Shown here: positions 33,794-42,510 of the stretch, one piece after another
How the letters are laid out: each line of letters opens with the position of its first letter
Position numbering within the stretch: position 1 is the first letter of the stretch
DNA from: Christensenella sp. UBA7703
Lineage (GTDB): Bacteria > Bacillota > Clostridia > Christensenellales > CAG-138
NCBI GenBank assembly: GCA_002482505.1
Contig: DLGD01000006.1
Coordinates: forward strand, 1-55,917
DNA: 55,917 nt
Direction: 5' to 3'
Program-made: the position numbers and the translations under genes
The notes under the pieces: generated by a model
Databases searched by the model: none
The model's input: the letters and a program-made list of their open reading frames with translations, nothing else
Told to the model about the DNA's origin: nothing

Positions 33794-35340
33794 TGACGAA
33801 ACCGATCACCGCATTGATTATTCTGGACGGCTTCGGCTGCTCCACAGAAAAGGAATTCAACGCCATCAAAGCAGACGGCGCTGCGAATATTTCGCGTCTT
33901 TGGAACGAGTATCCGCATGTGCAGATTGCGGCAAGCGGCATGGATGTCGGCCTGCCGACGGGCCAGATGGGCAACAGCGAGGTGGGCCACCTCAATATCG
34001 GCGCGGGCAGAATCGTCTATCAGGAGCTCACGCGCATCACCAAAGCGATCAGCGACGGAGACTTCTTTGAAAATAAGGCTTTTTTAGGCGCGATTGAAAA
34101 CTGCAAACAGAACGGCACCGCACTGCATCTGATGGGGTTACTCTCCGATGGCGGCGTGCATTCCCATAACACCCACCTTTACGCCCTCGTGGAGATGGCG
34201 AAAAAAGCCGGGCTGACGAAGGTGTTCGTGCATTGCTTTATGGACGGACGCGATGTGCCGCCGAGCAGTGGCAAAGGGTTTGTCGAAGAGCTGGACGCAA
34301 AGCTGAAAGAGATCGGCGTTGGCAAGATTGCGACCGTGATGGGGCGCTATTATGCCATGGATCGCGACAATCGCTTTGAGCGCGTACAGAAGGCCTATAG
34401 CGCGCTGGTCTACGGCGAAGGGGAAACGGCTGCAAACGGCGAAATCGCCATGCAGAACAGCTATGACAAAGGCGAGACGGATGAATTCGTCCTGCCGACT
34501 GTCATCCTCGAAAACGGCACACCCGTCGGCAAGATCTCCGCGCACGACAGCGTGATTTTCTTCAACTTCCGTCCCGACCGCGCGCGGGAGATTACCCGCA
34601 CGTTGGTGTTCGATGACTTTGACGGTTTTCCGCGCAAGAACGGGTTCTTTCCGCTCTACTATGTCTGCATGACGCAGTATGACAAGACCTTTGGCGATCG
34701 TGTACATGTTGCCTATCGCCCGGAGTCGCTGGACAATACCTTTGGCGCATATCTCGCGGAGAAGGGGCTGACCCAACTTCGCATCGCGGAGACGGAGAAA
34801 TATGCACACGTGACGTTCTTCTTCAATGGCGGCGTGGAAACACCAAACGCCGGGGAAGACCGCGCTCTGATCGCCTCGCCGAAGGTTGCAACCTATGACC
34901 TCCAGCCGGAGATGAGCGCAAATGAAGTGGCGGACGAAGCGGTCAGGCGCATCGAAAGCGGCAAATATGACGTGATGATCCTCAACTTCGCAAACCCGGA
35001 TATGGTCGGACACACAGGTGTGATGTCGGCGGCAACCGCTGCCGTGCACGCGGTTGATGCCTGCGCCGCGAAGGTGGTCGACGCGATTCTGAAGACCGGC
35101 GGACGTTGCATCATAACAGCTGACCACGGCAACTGCGAAAAGATGTGGGACGAGGTGGAGCATGTGCCGTTTACCGCGCACACGACGAACCCCGTGCCCT
35201 GCATCCTTGTGGACGACACTCGCAAAGACGTCAAGCTCCGCACAGGCGGCAGACTGAGCGACCTTGCGCCGACGCTGCTGCAGCTTCTGGGGCTCCCGGT
35301 GCCGGATGGAATGACCGGAAAATCGCTGATCGAAGGCTAG
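33793..35340 (+). CDS. gpmI: 2,3-bisphosphoglycerate-independent phosphoglycerate mutase
   Basis: A 515-residue alkaline-phosphatase-superfamily enzyme converting 3-phosphoglycerate to 2-phosphoglycerate. The metal Asp is in LIILDGFG (Asp12) and the phosphorylated Ser is Ser62 in GQMGNSEVGHLNIGAGR; later motifs are FMDGRDVPP, FFNFRPDRAREIT and TADHGNCEKM. The manganese dependence of the family suits spore-formers. It is coupled to tpiA; enolase does not follow. Confidence 0.98.
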   Translation: MTKPITALIILDGFGCSTEKEFNAIKADGAANISRLWNEYPHVQIAASGMDVGLPTGQMGNSEVGHLNIGAGRIVYQELTRITKAISDGDFFENKAFLGAIENCKQNGTALHLMGLLSDGGVHSHNTHLYALVEMAKKAGLTKVFVHCFMDGRDVPPSSGKGFVEELDAKLKEIGVGKIATVMGRYYAMDRDNRFERVQKAYSALVYGEGETAANGEIAMQNSYDKGETDEFVLPTVILENGTPVGKISAHDSVIFFNFRPDRAREITRTLVFDDFDGFPRKNGFFPLYYVCMTQYDKTFGDRVHVAYRPESLDNTFGAYLAEKGLTQLRIAETEKYAHVTFFFNGGVETPNAGEDRALIASPKVATYDLQPEMSANEVADEAVRRIESGKYDVMILNFANPDMVGHTGVMSAATAAVHAVDACAAKVVDAILKTGGRCIITADHGNCEKMWDEVEHVPFTAHTTNPVPCILVDDTRKDVKLRTGGRLSDLAPTLLQLLGLPVPDGMTGKSLIEG

Positions 35341-35391
35341 AACAAGCCGCACGAGACGCTGATTTTCACGCGTTAAGACACGCATTCAGTC

Positions 35392-35420
35392 TTGCATTCG
35401 GGCACTTTGCGTGTTATAAT
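35392..35420 (+). promoter_or_regulatory. Promoter of secG
   Basis: TTGCAT (35392-35397) and TATAAT (35415-35420) are 17 bases apart. The leader to secG is about 105 bases with no gene in it. Confidence 0.7.
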
Positions 35421-35530
35421 CACTAGGCTTAGGCGCTGGAATCCGGCGACAAGGGCGCAATATTGCTGATCGCTCCGATAGCAGCGGGACACCCCATGCT
35501 TCGGAGATCAAAATTGGAGGAAATGTCACC

Positions 35531-35767
35531 ATGGAAACAGCCGCGCTTATCATTCGTATCGCGCTGATGTTGATCTCTGTTCTGCTCGTCGTCGTCGTTC
35601 TGCTGCAGAAGACGAAAAGCTCCGGTCTCGGCGCTTCCTTCGGCGGGGAAACCACTTCCTTTACGCAGAAGGGCAAGGCGGCAAGCCGCGAAGCCAAGTT
35701 GCAGAAACTGACGATCGTTCTCGCAATCATCGTCGGTGTGCTTGCGCTGGTATTGACCATCTTCTAA
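35531..35767 (+). CDS. secG: Preprotein translocase subunit SecG
   Basis: A 78-residue protein with two membrane segments (residues about 4-22 and 56-77) joined by a loop containing LLQKTKSSGLGASFGG, the SecG signature. It assists SecYEG during translocation. A TTGGAGG site precedes the ATG. Confidence 0.95.
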   Translation: METAALIIRIALMLISVLLVVVVLLQKTKSSGLGASFGGETTSFTQKGKAASREAKLQKLTIVLAIIVGVLALVLTIF

Positions 35768-35789
35768 GGATCGGTTCAGTGAACCATAT

Positions 35790-35820
35790 GCGGCGTGCCA
35801 ATTCGGTGCGCCGCTTTTTT
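35790..35820 (+). terminator. Terminator after secG
   Basis: GCGGCG (35790-35795) pairs with CGCCGC (35809-35814), extended inward by GCC/GGT, and is followed by six T. Confidence 0.85.
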
Positions 35821-35890
35821 CGGTAAACGACTAATAAATATCAGGACGGGAAATACAGCCGATTTTGCTCCAGACATGCAATCAAGAGAC

Positions 35891-35920
35891 TTGACTTTGT
35901 GCCATGGAAACGATTAGAAT
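35891..35920 (+). promoter_or_regulatory. Promoter of smpB
   Basis: TTGACT (35891-35896) and TAGAAT (35915-35920) are separated by 18 bases, about 50 bases before the smpB start. Confidence 0.55.
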
Positions 35921-35971
35921 GGTTGTGAAATAATATATTATTTTCCGTCGGAAAGTGAGAGGGCTGATTCC

Positions 35972-36439
35972 ATGCCCGTAAAACGCGGTATAAAGCCTGT
36001 TGCGCAGAACCGGAAAGCGCGCCATGACTACTTTATCGAGGAAACGCTTGAATGCGGCATTGAGCTCTTTGGCACGGAGGTCAAGTCACTGCGAAAAGGC
36101 GCATGTAACCTCAAGGACAGCTATGCGCAAGTAAAAAACGGCGAGCTGTTCATCATCGGTATGCACATCAGCCCGTATGAGCAGGGGAATATCTTCAATA
36201 AAGACCCCTTCCGCGTGCGAAAGCTCTTGGCGCACAAAAGCGAGATTCGAAAGCTGCAGGAAGCGTCCCAGAAAGACGGCATGAGCCTTGTCCCGCTGGA
36301 GATTTATCTCAAAGACGGGCGCATGAAGCTGGAGCTCGCCATCGCCAAGGGCAAAAAGCTCTACGACAAGCGCCACACGACAGCGGAGCGCGACGCAGAC
36401 CGCGAAATGGAACGACGGATCAAGGAGGACAGAACATGA
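35972..36439 (+). CDS. smpB: SsrA-binding protein SmpB
   Basis: A 155-residue beta-barrel protein that binds the tRNA-like domain of tmRNA and delivers it to stalled ribosomes. Typical parts are QNRKARHDYFIEETLECGI, EVKSLRKGACNLKDSYA and the basic tail KKLYDKRHTTAERDADREM that forms a helix in the mRNA channel. Its partner ssrA lies 2.7 kb downstream. It overlaps lysA by four bases. Confidence 0.97.
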   Translation: MPVKRGIKPVAQNRKARHDYFIEETLECGIELFGTEVKSLRKGACNLKDSYAQVKNGELFIIGMHISPYEQGNIFNKDPFRVRKLLAHKSEIRKLQEASQKDGMSLVPLEIYLKDGRMKLELAIAKGKKLYDKRHTTAERDADREMERRIKEDRT

Positions 36440-37686
36440 GAAACCTGCCGTTTACGAAGGATGCCCTGGAGGCCATCGTAGAAAAATTCCCAACCCCGTT
36501 CCATCTCTATGACGAGGCCGGTATCCGCGCAAACGTGAAACGTCTCCAGGACGCGTTTTCCTGGAACGAAGGCTTCCGTGAATATTTTGCCGTCAAGGCG
36601 CTTCCCAACCCCGTGATCATGAAGCTGCTCTATGAGAGCGGCTGCGGCATGGATTGCTCCTCGATGACAGAGCTGATGCTCTCTCGCGCCATCGGCGTGA
36701 CGGGGGAGGACGTGATGTTCTCGTCCAACGACACGCCGGCTTCGGAGTTTCGCCTTGCACGGGAGATGGACGTTTTGATCAATCTCGACGACATTACCCA
36801 CATCGATTTTCTTGCGGAAAACGGCGGGATTCCCAAGACTATATGCCTGCGCTTCAATCCGGGCGGTGAGTTTCTGCTGGGCAACACCATCATGGGCAAC
36901 CCCGGCGAGGCGAAATACGGCATGACGCGGGAGCAGCTTAGTGAGGGAGTCAGGAAGCTCCTATCGCTCGGTGCAACGGAATTTGGCTTGCATGCGTTCC
37001 TCGTGAGCAACACGACGGACGATGATTATTATCCCGCTCTGGCGAAGAAGCTCTTCAAGACCGCGGTCGAACTGCACGAGGAGACGGGCGCGAACTTCAC
37101 GTTTGTCAACCTTTCCGGCGGTATCGGCATTCCGTATCGCCCATATGAAAAAGAGACGGATATCCGCTACATCGGCGAAGAGGTCAAGCACCAGTATGAC
37201 CGCATCGTGACCCCCAGCGGGCTGAAGATTCGCATCTTCACGGAACTTGGGCGCTACATCACGGGACCGTTTGGGTATCTCGTTACCCGAGCGATCCACA
37301 AAAAAGAGACGCACAAGAAATATATCGGCGTGGATGCCTGCGCGGTCAACCTCATGCGACCTGCGATGTATGGCGCATACCACCACATCACCGTGATGGG
37401 AAAAGAGACAGATCCGCTTACGAACGTTTACGACGTGGTGGGCTCGCTCTGCGAAAACAACGACAAATTCGCAATCGACCGCCCGCTGCCGCGCACGGAA
37501 CCTGGCGACCTGCTGGTTATCCACGACACGGGCGCGCATGGCTTCGCGATGGGCTACAATTATAACGGCAAGCTCCGAAGCGCGGAGGTGCTGCTCAAGC
37601 CCGATGGATCGGCGGAGCTCATCCGCCGCGCGGAAACGCCACAAGATTACTTCAACACGTTGGATGTGTTGAAATTGCCGCTGTAG
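36436..37686 (+). CDS. lysA: Diaminopimelate decarboxylase-like PLP enzyme
   Basis: A 416-residue fold-type III PLP enzyme. The PLP Lys is Lys54 in YFAVKALPNP; the glycine-rich phosphate region is FVNLSGGIGIPY, and ELGRYITGPFGYLV and DTGAHGFAMGYNYNGKLR correspond to the C-terminal barrel motifs of LysA. It should decarboxylate meso-diaminopimelate to lysine; a related carboxynorspermidine or arginine decarboxylase activity is less likely. It overlaps smpB by four bases, an unusual partner. Confidence 0.85.
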   Translation: MRNLPFTKDALEAIVEKFPTPFHLYDEAGIRANVKRLQDAFSWNEGFREYFAVKALPNPVIMKLLYESGCGMDCSSMTELMLSRAIGVTGEDVMFSSNDTPASEFRLAREMDVLINLDDITHIDFLAENGGIPKTICLRFNPGGEFLLGNTIMGNPGEAKYGMTREQLSEGVRKLLSLGATEFGLHAFLVSNTTDDDYYPALAKKLFKTAVELHEETGANFTFVNLSGGIGIPYRPYEKETDIRYIGEEVKHQYDRIVTPSGLKIRIFTELGRYITGPFGYLVTRAIHKKETHKKYIGVDACAVNLMRPAMYGAYHHITVMGKETDPLTNVYDVVGSLCENNDKFAIDRPLPRTEPGDLLVIHDTGAHGFAMGYNYNGKLRSAEVLLKPDGSAELIRRAETPQDYFNTLDVLKLPL

Positions 37687-37740
37687 CCGAGCGATGTAGA
37701 CAAACAATACTCGATTATACCTGTTTCGTGTGTTAAGATA

Positions 37741-37776
37741 GAGATGCGTCTTGTTGTATGACGCATCTCTTTTTTT
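37741..37776 (+). terminator. Terminator after lysA
   Basis: GAGATGCGTC (37741-37750) pairs perfectly with GACGCATCTC (37760-37769), followed by seven T. Confidence 0.92.
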
Positions 37777-37821
37777 ATTGCATTCATGATTTCTGCTCAC
37801 GTAATCCGGGGGGTATTTTAG

Positions 37822-39141
37822 ATGAAACAACGGTTGATCCACTTTTCGCGATATGTCGTTACATACTTATTGTTGGTTGCGTTTTGCGTAGGGTTACTGT
37901 TTTTATGTGGACTTGCGCCGCAGGATCGTGTGGAGGCAAACTATCTGCTCTCGCTGGATGAGATTGAGCCGGAGTGGGGCAACCCGAACGTGCTGCGACA
38001 AAAATGGGGATCATACTCCCTCGACGACTGGACGGAGGTCATCATCCTTTCGCTTTCAACCTATATGGATGTAAAGGCTTCGCCGGAGAGTGTGCTGAAA
38101 AACTCGTATCCGCTGGAGGATGATTTTACATTTCAGGACGCGCGCGACACGGTCAAAAGCCACGAGAAGGCAGACGTCTTTTACCCGCGCTATTGGCACG
38201 GCTTCCGTACCTATGTGCGCGTGTTGCTCTCTGTGATGGACTACGGCACCATGCGCACGCTGATCATGTGGACATTTTTCCTGTTGATGGGATTGTGCAT
38301 ACTCATGCTGGGTTTTCAGACACGCTCCATCTGGCCGCCGATGCTCTTTAGTGCGGCGATCTTGTTTATCAACCCTGTTGTGGTGAGTGCGCTGTTCCAG
38401 TTCAGCGGATGTTTTGTTGTCGCGTTCATCGGCATCCTGTTTGTGCCGATGCTGATGAAGAAACCGGAGCGCGCGCCAATGTTATTTATGATACTCGGCA
38501 TGACGACGCAGTTTATCGATTTTTATACCGCTCCGCTGGTCACGTTTGGCTTGCCGATGCTTTGCTGGCTGATCTGTATTTGTTACGCCAAGCCGCAGGT
38601 GCGCGCAAAAGAGATGCTGCTTTTGATGTTGAAATGCATGGCCGTTTGGTTTGTGTCGTATTTTGCGATGTGGATCACGAAACTCATCCTCAGCAGTGTG
38701 TTCACTGACCAGAATGCGTTTGGCACCGCTTGGGAAGCGCTGGCTACGCATATCGGCGTGACGAAGCCCGAGGGAACGGAAGAGCTGTATGACAAGGGAT
38801 TCGTGCTGGTCGCAGCGTTTAAGCACCTGTTCGACTGGCCGATGCTGTATCTCTCGGCCGGTGTCGCGATGATTGCGGCGGGATATATGGCGATCTTCCG
38901 CACAGATAGACACTCCTACCAGCGCGCGCTGGTGATGCTCACAGTCTCGATTACTCCCATCCTTTGGACGCTGGTGGCGACGGAACCGATGTATAAATGC
39001 ATGCATTTTCAATATCGCATTCTGGCAGTCACGATGCTCGGCGGGTTCTACTTTTGGCTGATGAGCGTGAAGCGCGAGAAGCTGCCGGACCTGCACCTGA
39101 GCGAAGGGACGAGAATTGAAACATCGCGTGAAGGGAAATAG
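37822..39141 (+). CDS. Polytopic membrane protein of unknown function
   Basis: A 439-residue protein I do not recognise. One membrane segment spans residues about 12-34; a soluble, probably extracytoplasmic stretch with acidic and aromatic residues follows to about 140; then roughly nine hydrophobic segments run to residue 415, and a short charged tail ends it. The overall shape (one helix, an outside loop, many helices) recalls GT-C-type glycosyltransferases or O-antigen-ligase-like proteins, but no motif supports either. The ATG follows a GGGGGG run. It stands between two terminator/promoter boundaries, so it is probably monocistronic. Confidence 0.7.
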   Translation: MKQRLIHFSRYVVTYLLLVAFCVGLLFLCGLAPQDRVEANYLLSLDEIEPEWGNPNVLRQKWGSYSLDDWTEVIILSLSTYMDVKASPESVLKNSYPLEDDFTFQDARDTVKSHEKADVFYPRYWHGFRTYVRVLLSVMDYGTMRTLIMWTFFLLMGLCILMLGFQTRSIWPPMLFSAAILFINPVVVSALFQFSGCFVVAFIGILFVPMLMKKPERAPMLFMILGMTTQFIDFYTAPLVTFGLPMLCWLICICYAKPQVRAKEMLLLMLKCMAVWFVSYFAMWITKLILSSVFTDQNAFGTAWEALATHIGVTKPEGTEELYDKGFVLVAAFKHLFDWPMLYLSAGVAMIAAGYMAIFRTDRHSYQRALVMLTVSITPILWTLVATEPMYKCMHFQYRILAVTMLGGFYFWLMSVKREKLPDLHLSEGTRIETSREGK

Positions 39142-39148
39142 CACGGGG

Positions 39149-39177
39149 TTGTGTGAAACAGGGTTTCGGTGTATACT
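39149..39177 (+). promoter_or_regulatory. Promoter of ssrA
   Basis: TTGTGT (39149-39154) and TATACT (39172-39177) are 17 bases apart and end about 11 bases before the mature 5' end of tmRNA. Confidence 0.75.
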
Positions 39178-39187
39178 ATGATTATAT

Positions 39188-39538
39188 GGGGGCGAACCTG
39201 GTTTCGACGGGGATCGCCGATGTTGGATAAGCGAGCCGAAGCCCCGAGCTTCGTTAAAAGCGGGAACAGATTAAAGTAACTGACAAAAATACTTTAGCTG
39301 TCGCTGCTTAAGCAGTGACCGTTCGCCTGAGAAAACCTACTGTCTCAGATACGGGCGTCATTTAGGGTAGGGAACGAACCCGCTTAAGCTTTGCGGCGGG
39401 CCGGACTTATGAAGCTACTGAACCCGCTATCCTGACGGAGGGAGAGCGGCAGAGGGAATGTTAAATCACCGGATACGCTCGTAGAAAGTCTGGTTGAGGG
39501 GTTTTCGGACGGGAGTTCGATTCTCCCCGCCTCCACCA
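39188..39538 (+). ncRNA. ssrA: Transfer-messenger RNA (tmRNA)
   Basis: The 5' end GGGGGCG (39188-39194) pairs with CGCCTCC (39528-39534) to make the seven-base acceptor stem, followed by ACCA, so CCA is encoded. The T arm shows GGAGTTCGATTCTCC just before it. The tag frame can be read from 39276 as V-T-D-K-N-T-L-A-V-A-A with stop TAA at 39309-39311, ending in the protease-recognised LAVAA. The resume codon would then be GTA rather than the usual Ala or Gly codon; the exact resume position is inferred. It works with SmpB, encoded nearby, in ribosome rescue. Confidence 0.95.
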
Positions 39539-39551
39539 AATCAAATACCAT

Positions 39552-39563
39552 CTATTGATAAAA
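39552..39563 (+). repeat. Left 12-bp inverted repeat of the element
   Basis: CTATTGATAAAA, 13 bases after the tmRNA end; exact reverse complement of 52909-52920. Confidence 0.6.
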
Positions 39564-39593
39564 GGAATTTTGTCAGCAGGTGGTTTTTTGTTT

Positions 39594-39637
39594 GCCCGAA
39601 AGTGCTTGATTTAAGCCATTTTCGGGCTTTGTGCTTT
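39594..39637 (+). terminator. Terminator-like hairpin just inside the left end
   Basis: GCCCGAAA (39594-39601) pairs with TTTCGGGC (39620-39627), with an inner GCTT/AAGC stem around GATTT; a T-rich stretch follows. It could stop ssrA read-through into the element or end a transcript. The rest of 39539-39838 holds only repeats; the open frame spanning it has no ribosome site. Confidence 0.55.
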
Positions 39638-39719
39638 TGTGCTTGTAGCAATAGTTGGTGTTTTAGAATAGCCGTTTTCGGAGGATACTTGACACGAACT
39701 TGTGGCTGCCAAGTGCTTA

Positions 39720-39783
39720 CTTTTAACGATTTGACCTCTTGGGGTGTGCATCTTTTAACGATTTACCTTGTAATCGTTAAAAG
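39720..39783. repeat. CTTTTAACGATTT repeats near the left end
   Basis: CTTTTAACGATTT occurs at 39720-39732 and 39752-39764, and its reverse complement (AATCGTTAAAAG) at 39772-39783. The second copy follows GGGGTGTGCA. A further direct copy is at 52881-52893, also preceded by GGGGTGTGCA (52859-52868) with 12 bases in between. Likely recombinase-binding or end sites. Confidence 0.65.
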
Positions 39784-39838
39784 ATACTGTTACGGCAAAA
39801 AACAGCCCGCCGATTGGCGAGCCGTAAATAGTTGAATG

Positions 39839-41434
39839 TTAAGCTGTGACTTCCGAGCCGTTTTTGAATCTGAATGTCATTGCACCATCTTGGTCGACCG
39901 TCACTTGGTCGATTACAGCAAGCCACAGTTTTTCGTCAAACTCGGCGATGGCAAGCGGGCGGCTCTCAATGTCTTTGATGAAGCCTTCGATGATTTTGCC
40001 CTTGCCAAGGCGTTCTCGCCTGATCGCTTCCAACTCGTCGACCTGCTCTGAAGCTTTACGGTGGCGTTCGAGATAGGCGTTGTTACGCTCCGTCCATTCC
40101 TTTTGGTCTACTGCCGATCGGGCATTTTCATAAATTGCTTTTCTGGATAGTTCGGTAACAACCTCAATCTCACGGAACAATTCCGTAAGCTCTGTATCAA
40201 TTGCCGTGGTGTCACAAAGGACATTTTGAGCAAGTCTGCAGTCTTCAATCAGCCCATCGCGGTTATGCATCAGTTGATTGAATGCGTCTAAAAACCTTTC
40301 CTTGATCACTTCCTCGGTGATATGTGGCGTCTGGCATCCTTTTCCGGGGTTGCCGAGCCGTTTGTATTTATCATTACACTGCCAGACCTCTTTGCGGTAG
40401 GTCTTGTCGCCCTTATAACTTCCCCAGACCTTCTTACCGAAGCGACCGCCACAATCTCCACAGATAAGTCGGGATGCAAATATACTCGTGCTGCTTGTGG
40501 GTCTGCCGAGGTTCTTACGTCGCTCTATTTCAAGCTGAACGGCGTCGAACTCATCAGGTTCGATAATGGCGGGATGGCTGTTCTCGACGTAATACTGCTG
40601 AACCTGTCCTTCGTTCTTGACCATTTTCTTCGTGAGGAAGTCTGCACAGAAAGTCTTTTGCAGTAGGGCATGGCCTTTATATTTCTCGTTGGTCAGGATT
40701 GATTGAACCACCGCCGTTTGCCACGTTTTCTTACCTGCAGGTGACGGAATGTTATGACGTTCGAGGTGTTTGGCAATTGCCGAGAATGTCTTGCCCTCCA
40801 TGTAGAGACGAAAGATGAGGCGAACAATTTTTGCTTCGGCAGGAACTATTTGCGGTAGGCCGTCCTCACCTTTCTCGTAGCCGAGGAATTGTTTGTACGG
40901 AAGGCTGACCTTGCCGTCCGCCATTCGCTTGCGCTGACCCCAAGTCACATTCTCTGAAATGGAGCGGCTTTCTTCCTGCGCCAAACTGCTCATAATTGTA
41001 ATAAGTAACTCGCCTTTGGAATCCAGCGTATAGATGTTCTCTTTTTCAAACCAGACTTCCACGCCTTTTTCCTTGAGTTTGCGAACGGTTGTGAGACTAT
41101 CTACTGTGTTTCTGGCAAAGCGACTGACTGATTTTGTGACGATGAGGTCTATGCCGCCCTCCAGAGCATCAGCTACCATCTGATTGAAGCCATCGCGTTT
41201 CTTGGTGGTGACCGCAGAAATCCCTTCGTCCGTGTAGACGGTCACAAATTCCCAGTCTTCTCGGCTCTGGATGAGTTTTGTGTAGTAATCAACCTGCGCT
41301 TCATAGCTTGTAAGCTGCTCGTCGCTGTCGGTGGAAACCCTTGCGTAAGCCGCCACGCGACGCTTGACAGCGTTCGACTTTGACTGCGCCGACAAAGCTG
41401 GAGCGGTGGCAGGGATAACTCGTATATTAGCCAT
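39839..41434 (-). CDS. Large serine recombinase, complete
   Basis: A 531-residue site-specific recombinase. The catalytic Ser is Ser34 in AAYARVSTD; the resolvase domain (about residues 24-175) includes SRFARNTVD and SLAQEESRSISENV, then the recombinase domain (YMEGKTFSAIAKHL, ILTNEKYKGHALLQK), a zinc-ribbon with CGDCGGRFGKK and a later pair of Cys, and a C-terminal coiled coil. Such enzymes integrate and excise phages and islands through attP/attB without host factors. Its start overlaps the stop of the truncated recombinase by eight bases, so the two belonged to one operon. It is the first gene next to the left end. Confidence 0.92.
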   Translation of the reverse strand: MANIRVIPATAPALSAQSKSNAVKRRVAAYARVSTDSDEQLTSYEAQVDYYTKLIQSREDWEFVTVYTDEGISAVTTKKRDGFNQMVADALEGGIDLIVTKSVSRFARNTVDSLTTVRKLKEKGVEVWFEKENIYTLDSKGELLITIMSSLAQEESRSISENVTWGQRKRMADGKVSLPYKQFLGYEKGEDGLPQIVPAEAKIVRLIFRLYMEGKTFSAIAKHLERHNIPSPAGKKTWQTAVVQSILTNEKYKGHALLQKTFCADFLTKKMVKNEGQVQQYYVENSHPAIIEPDEFDAVQLEIERRKNLGRPTSSTSIFASRLICGDCGGRFGKKVWGSYKGDKTYRKEVWQCNDKYKRLGNPGKGCQTPHITEEVIKERFLDAFNQLMHNRDGLIEDCRLAQNVLCDTTAIDTELTELFREIEVVTELSRKAIYENARSAVDQKEWTERNNAYLERHRKASEQVDELEAIRRERLGKGKIIEGFIKDIESRPLAIAEFDEKLWLAVIDQVTVDQDGAMTFRFKNGSEVTA

Positions 41435-42047
41435 TGTCCGTACCTCCCAGCGCCCGTTCTCTTGCGGTTTGCCGCATCTCGTCAGTCCAGCTCTCTCGTC
41501 GGGAGCGATTTTCCCATGTAGATGTTTGCTCTGTGCCGTCTTTAAAAGTAAATACCAGGACGCCGTCGTCGGGGACTGCTATCGCTGTGATCTTCCCCGA
41601 TAATACATCGGGGTCGTACACAGCAAGCCCTAACACTTCGGTGCATTTCTCTTTGAGTATGTCCTCGGGTATTCGCTTGGCGGCACATTCGTGCTTTCCT
41701 CGGTAAGTGTAGGTAGCGCAAGCCCAAACCACCTTGGCATATTTTGTGCCCACGCCGCTTACCTTTTTGCGGAATTTTGCTCCACACTTTTTACAGGTGA
41801 TTAGTCCCGAAAATTCGCTGAATGTCAGCTTCCGGGGATGATTAGCTTTTGCTGCCCGCCGGGCCATCTCAATCTGAACCGCCTCGAAGGTCTCGCGGTC
41901 GATAATAGCTTCATGTGAACCCTCGACATAGTATTTCGGCAGCTCACCGCTGTTTGACTTCCATTGCTTTGTAAGGTGGTCAGTGATAAAGCCCTTTTGC
42001 AAGCACGTATCACCGATGAATTTCTCGTTCCCCAGAATAGAGCCTAT
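41427..42047 (-). pseudogene. Second serine recombinase, N-terminal catalytic part missing
   Basis: The C-terminal about 200 residues of a serine recombinase: from SIGSILGNEKFIGDTCLQKG through KYYVEGSHEAIIDRETFEAVQ, a zinc-ribbon (ITCKKCGAKFRKKVSG and later Cys) to the end. The resolvase domain with the nucleophilic Ser and the first part of the recombinase domain are absent. In frame the reading stays open to 42113, but those residues show no recombinase similarity and lie on the reverse of helicase remnant sequence. The 5' boundary near 42047 is therefore estimated. It may still be translated as a DNA-binding fragment. Confidence 0.8.
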
Positions 42048-42510
42048 GCTCGAACGTATTATGAGACTGAGAGCCACTGTGGTCGGTGAATGTTCCCCTG
42101 AAACTGCAGACATTATTACCCAGAGGCAAGAACGGATTGCAAACCAAAAAGCTGAGATTGCCGAACGTAATATGAGGTTCTTCTTGGAGCAGGAAGCCCA
42201 GATGGAGGCTTATACCGAAGATCTGAAAGACGGCTTGCAAAAATATCTAAAAGCGGCAAGGAAAGAAATCGCTGAAAAGAAAAAAGAGCGCCGAGCATTA
42301 AAAGATGTCGGCACTCTTGAAGAAATGTTGGATAAATCGGCTGAAATAAACAAACTCGAAACAGCACTGAAGAAGAAGCAACGCGAACTCTACGATGAAG
42401 AAGATAGGTTAGAGCGTGAGCGTGATGCTTTCTTGGAAGATATCCGCAGCCGCCTAAACGGAGAGATTGAAACTGAAACGATAATGACATTCTCGTTTGA
42501 GATTGTATAA
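42048..42510 (+). pseudogene. C-terminal remnant of an SNF2-type helicase
   Basis: About 150 residues open in frame, largely an alpha-helical charged coiled coil (QMEAYTEDLKDGLQKYLKAA, then KKKERRALKDVGTLEEM) ending ETETIMTFSFEIV. This organisation, a basic-acidic coiled coil with LYDEEDRLERERDAFLEDI, is what I know from the C-terminus of SNF2-family helicases encoded just upstream of type III-like methyltransferase genes in defence islands. All ATPase motifs are missing. The frame runs back to an ATG at 41983, but that part is antisense to the recombinase and has no ribosome site. The gene stops 15 bases before the methyltransferase start. Identification by memory of family ends, not by motifs. 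Confidence 0.6.

Noticed and set aside
34138..35385. Minus-strand frame of 415 codons opposite gpmI
   Set aside because: Antisense to gpmI, no ribosome site, no domain.
35421..35530. tRNA gene before secG
   Set aside because: secG is next to tRNA-Leu in some bacteria, but no cloverleaf or T arm can be formed here.
39494..39835. Open frame of 113 codons from inside tmRNA into the element
   Set aside because: It begins in the tmRNA T arm and spans repeats and hairpins; no ribosome site.
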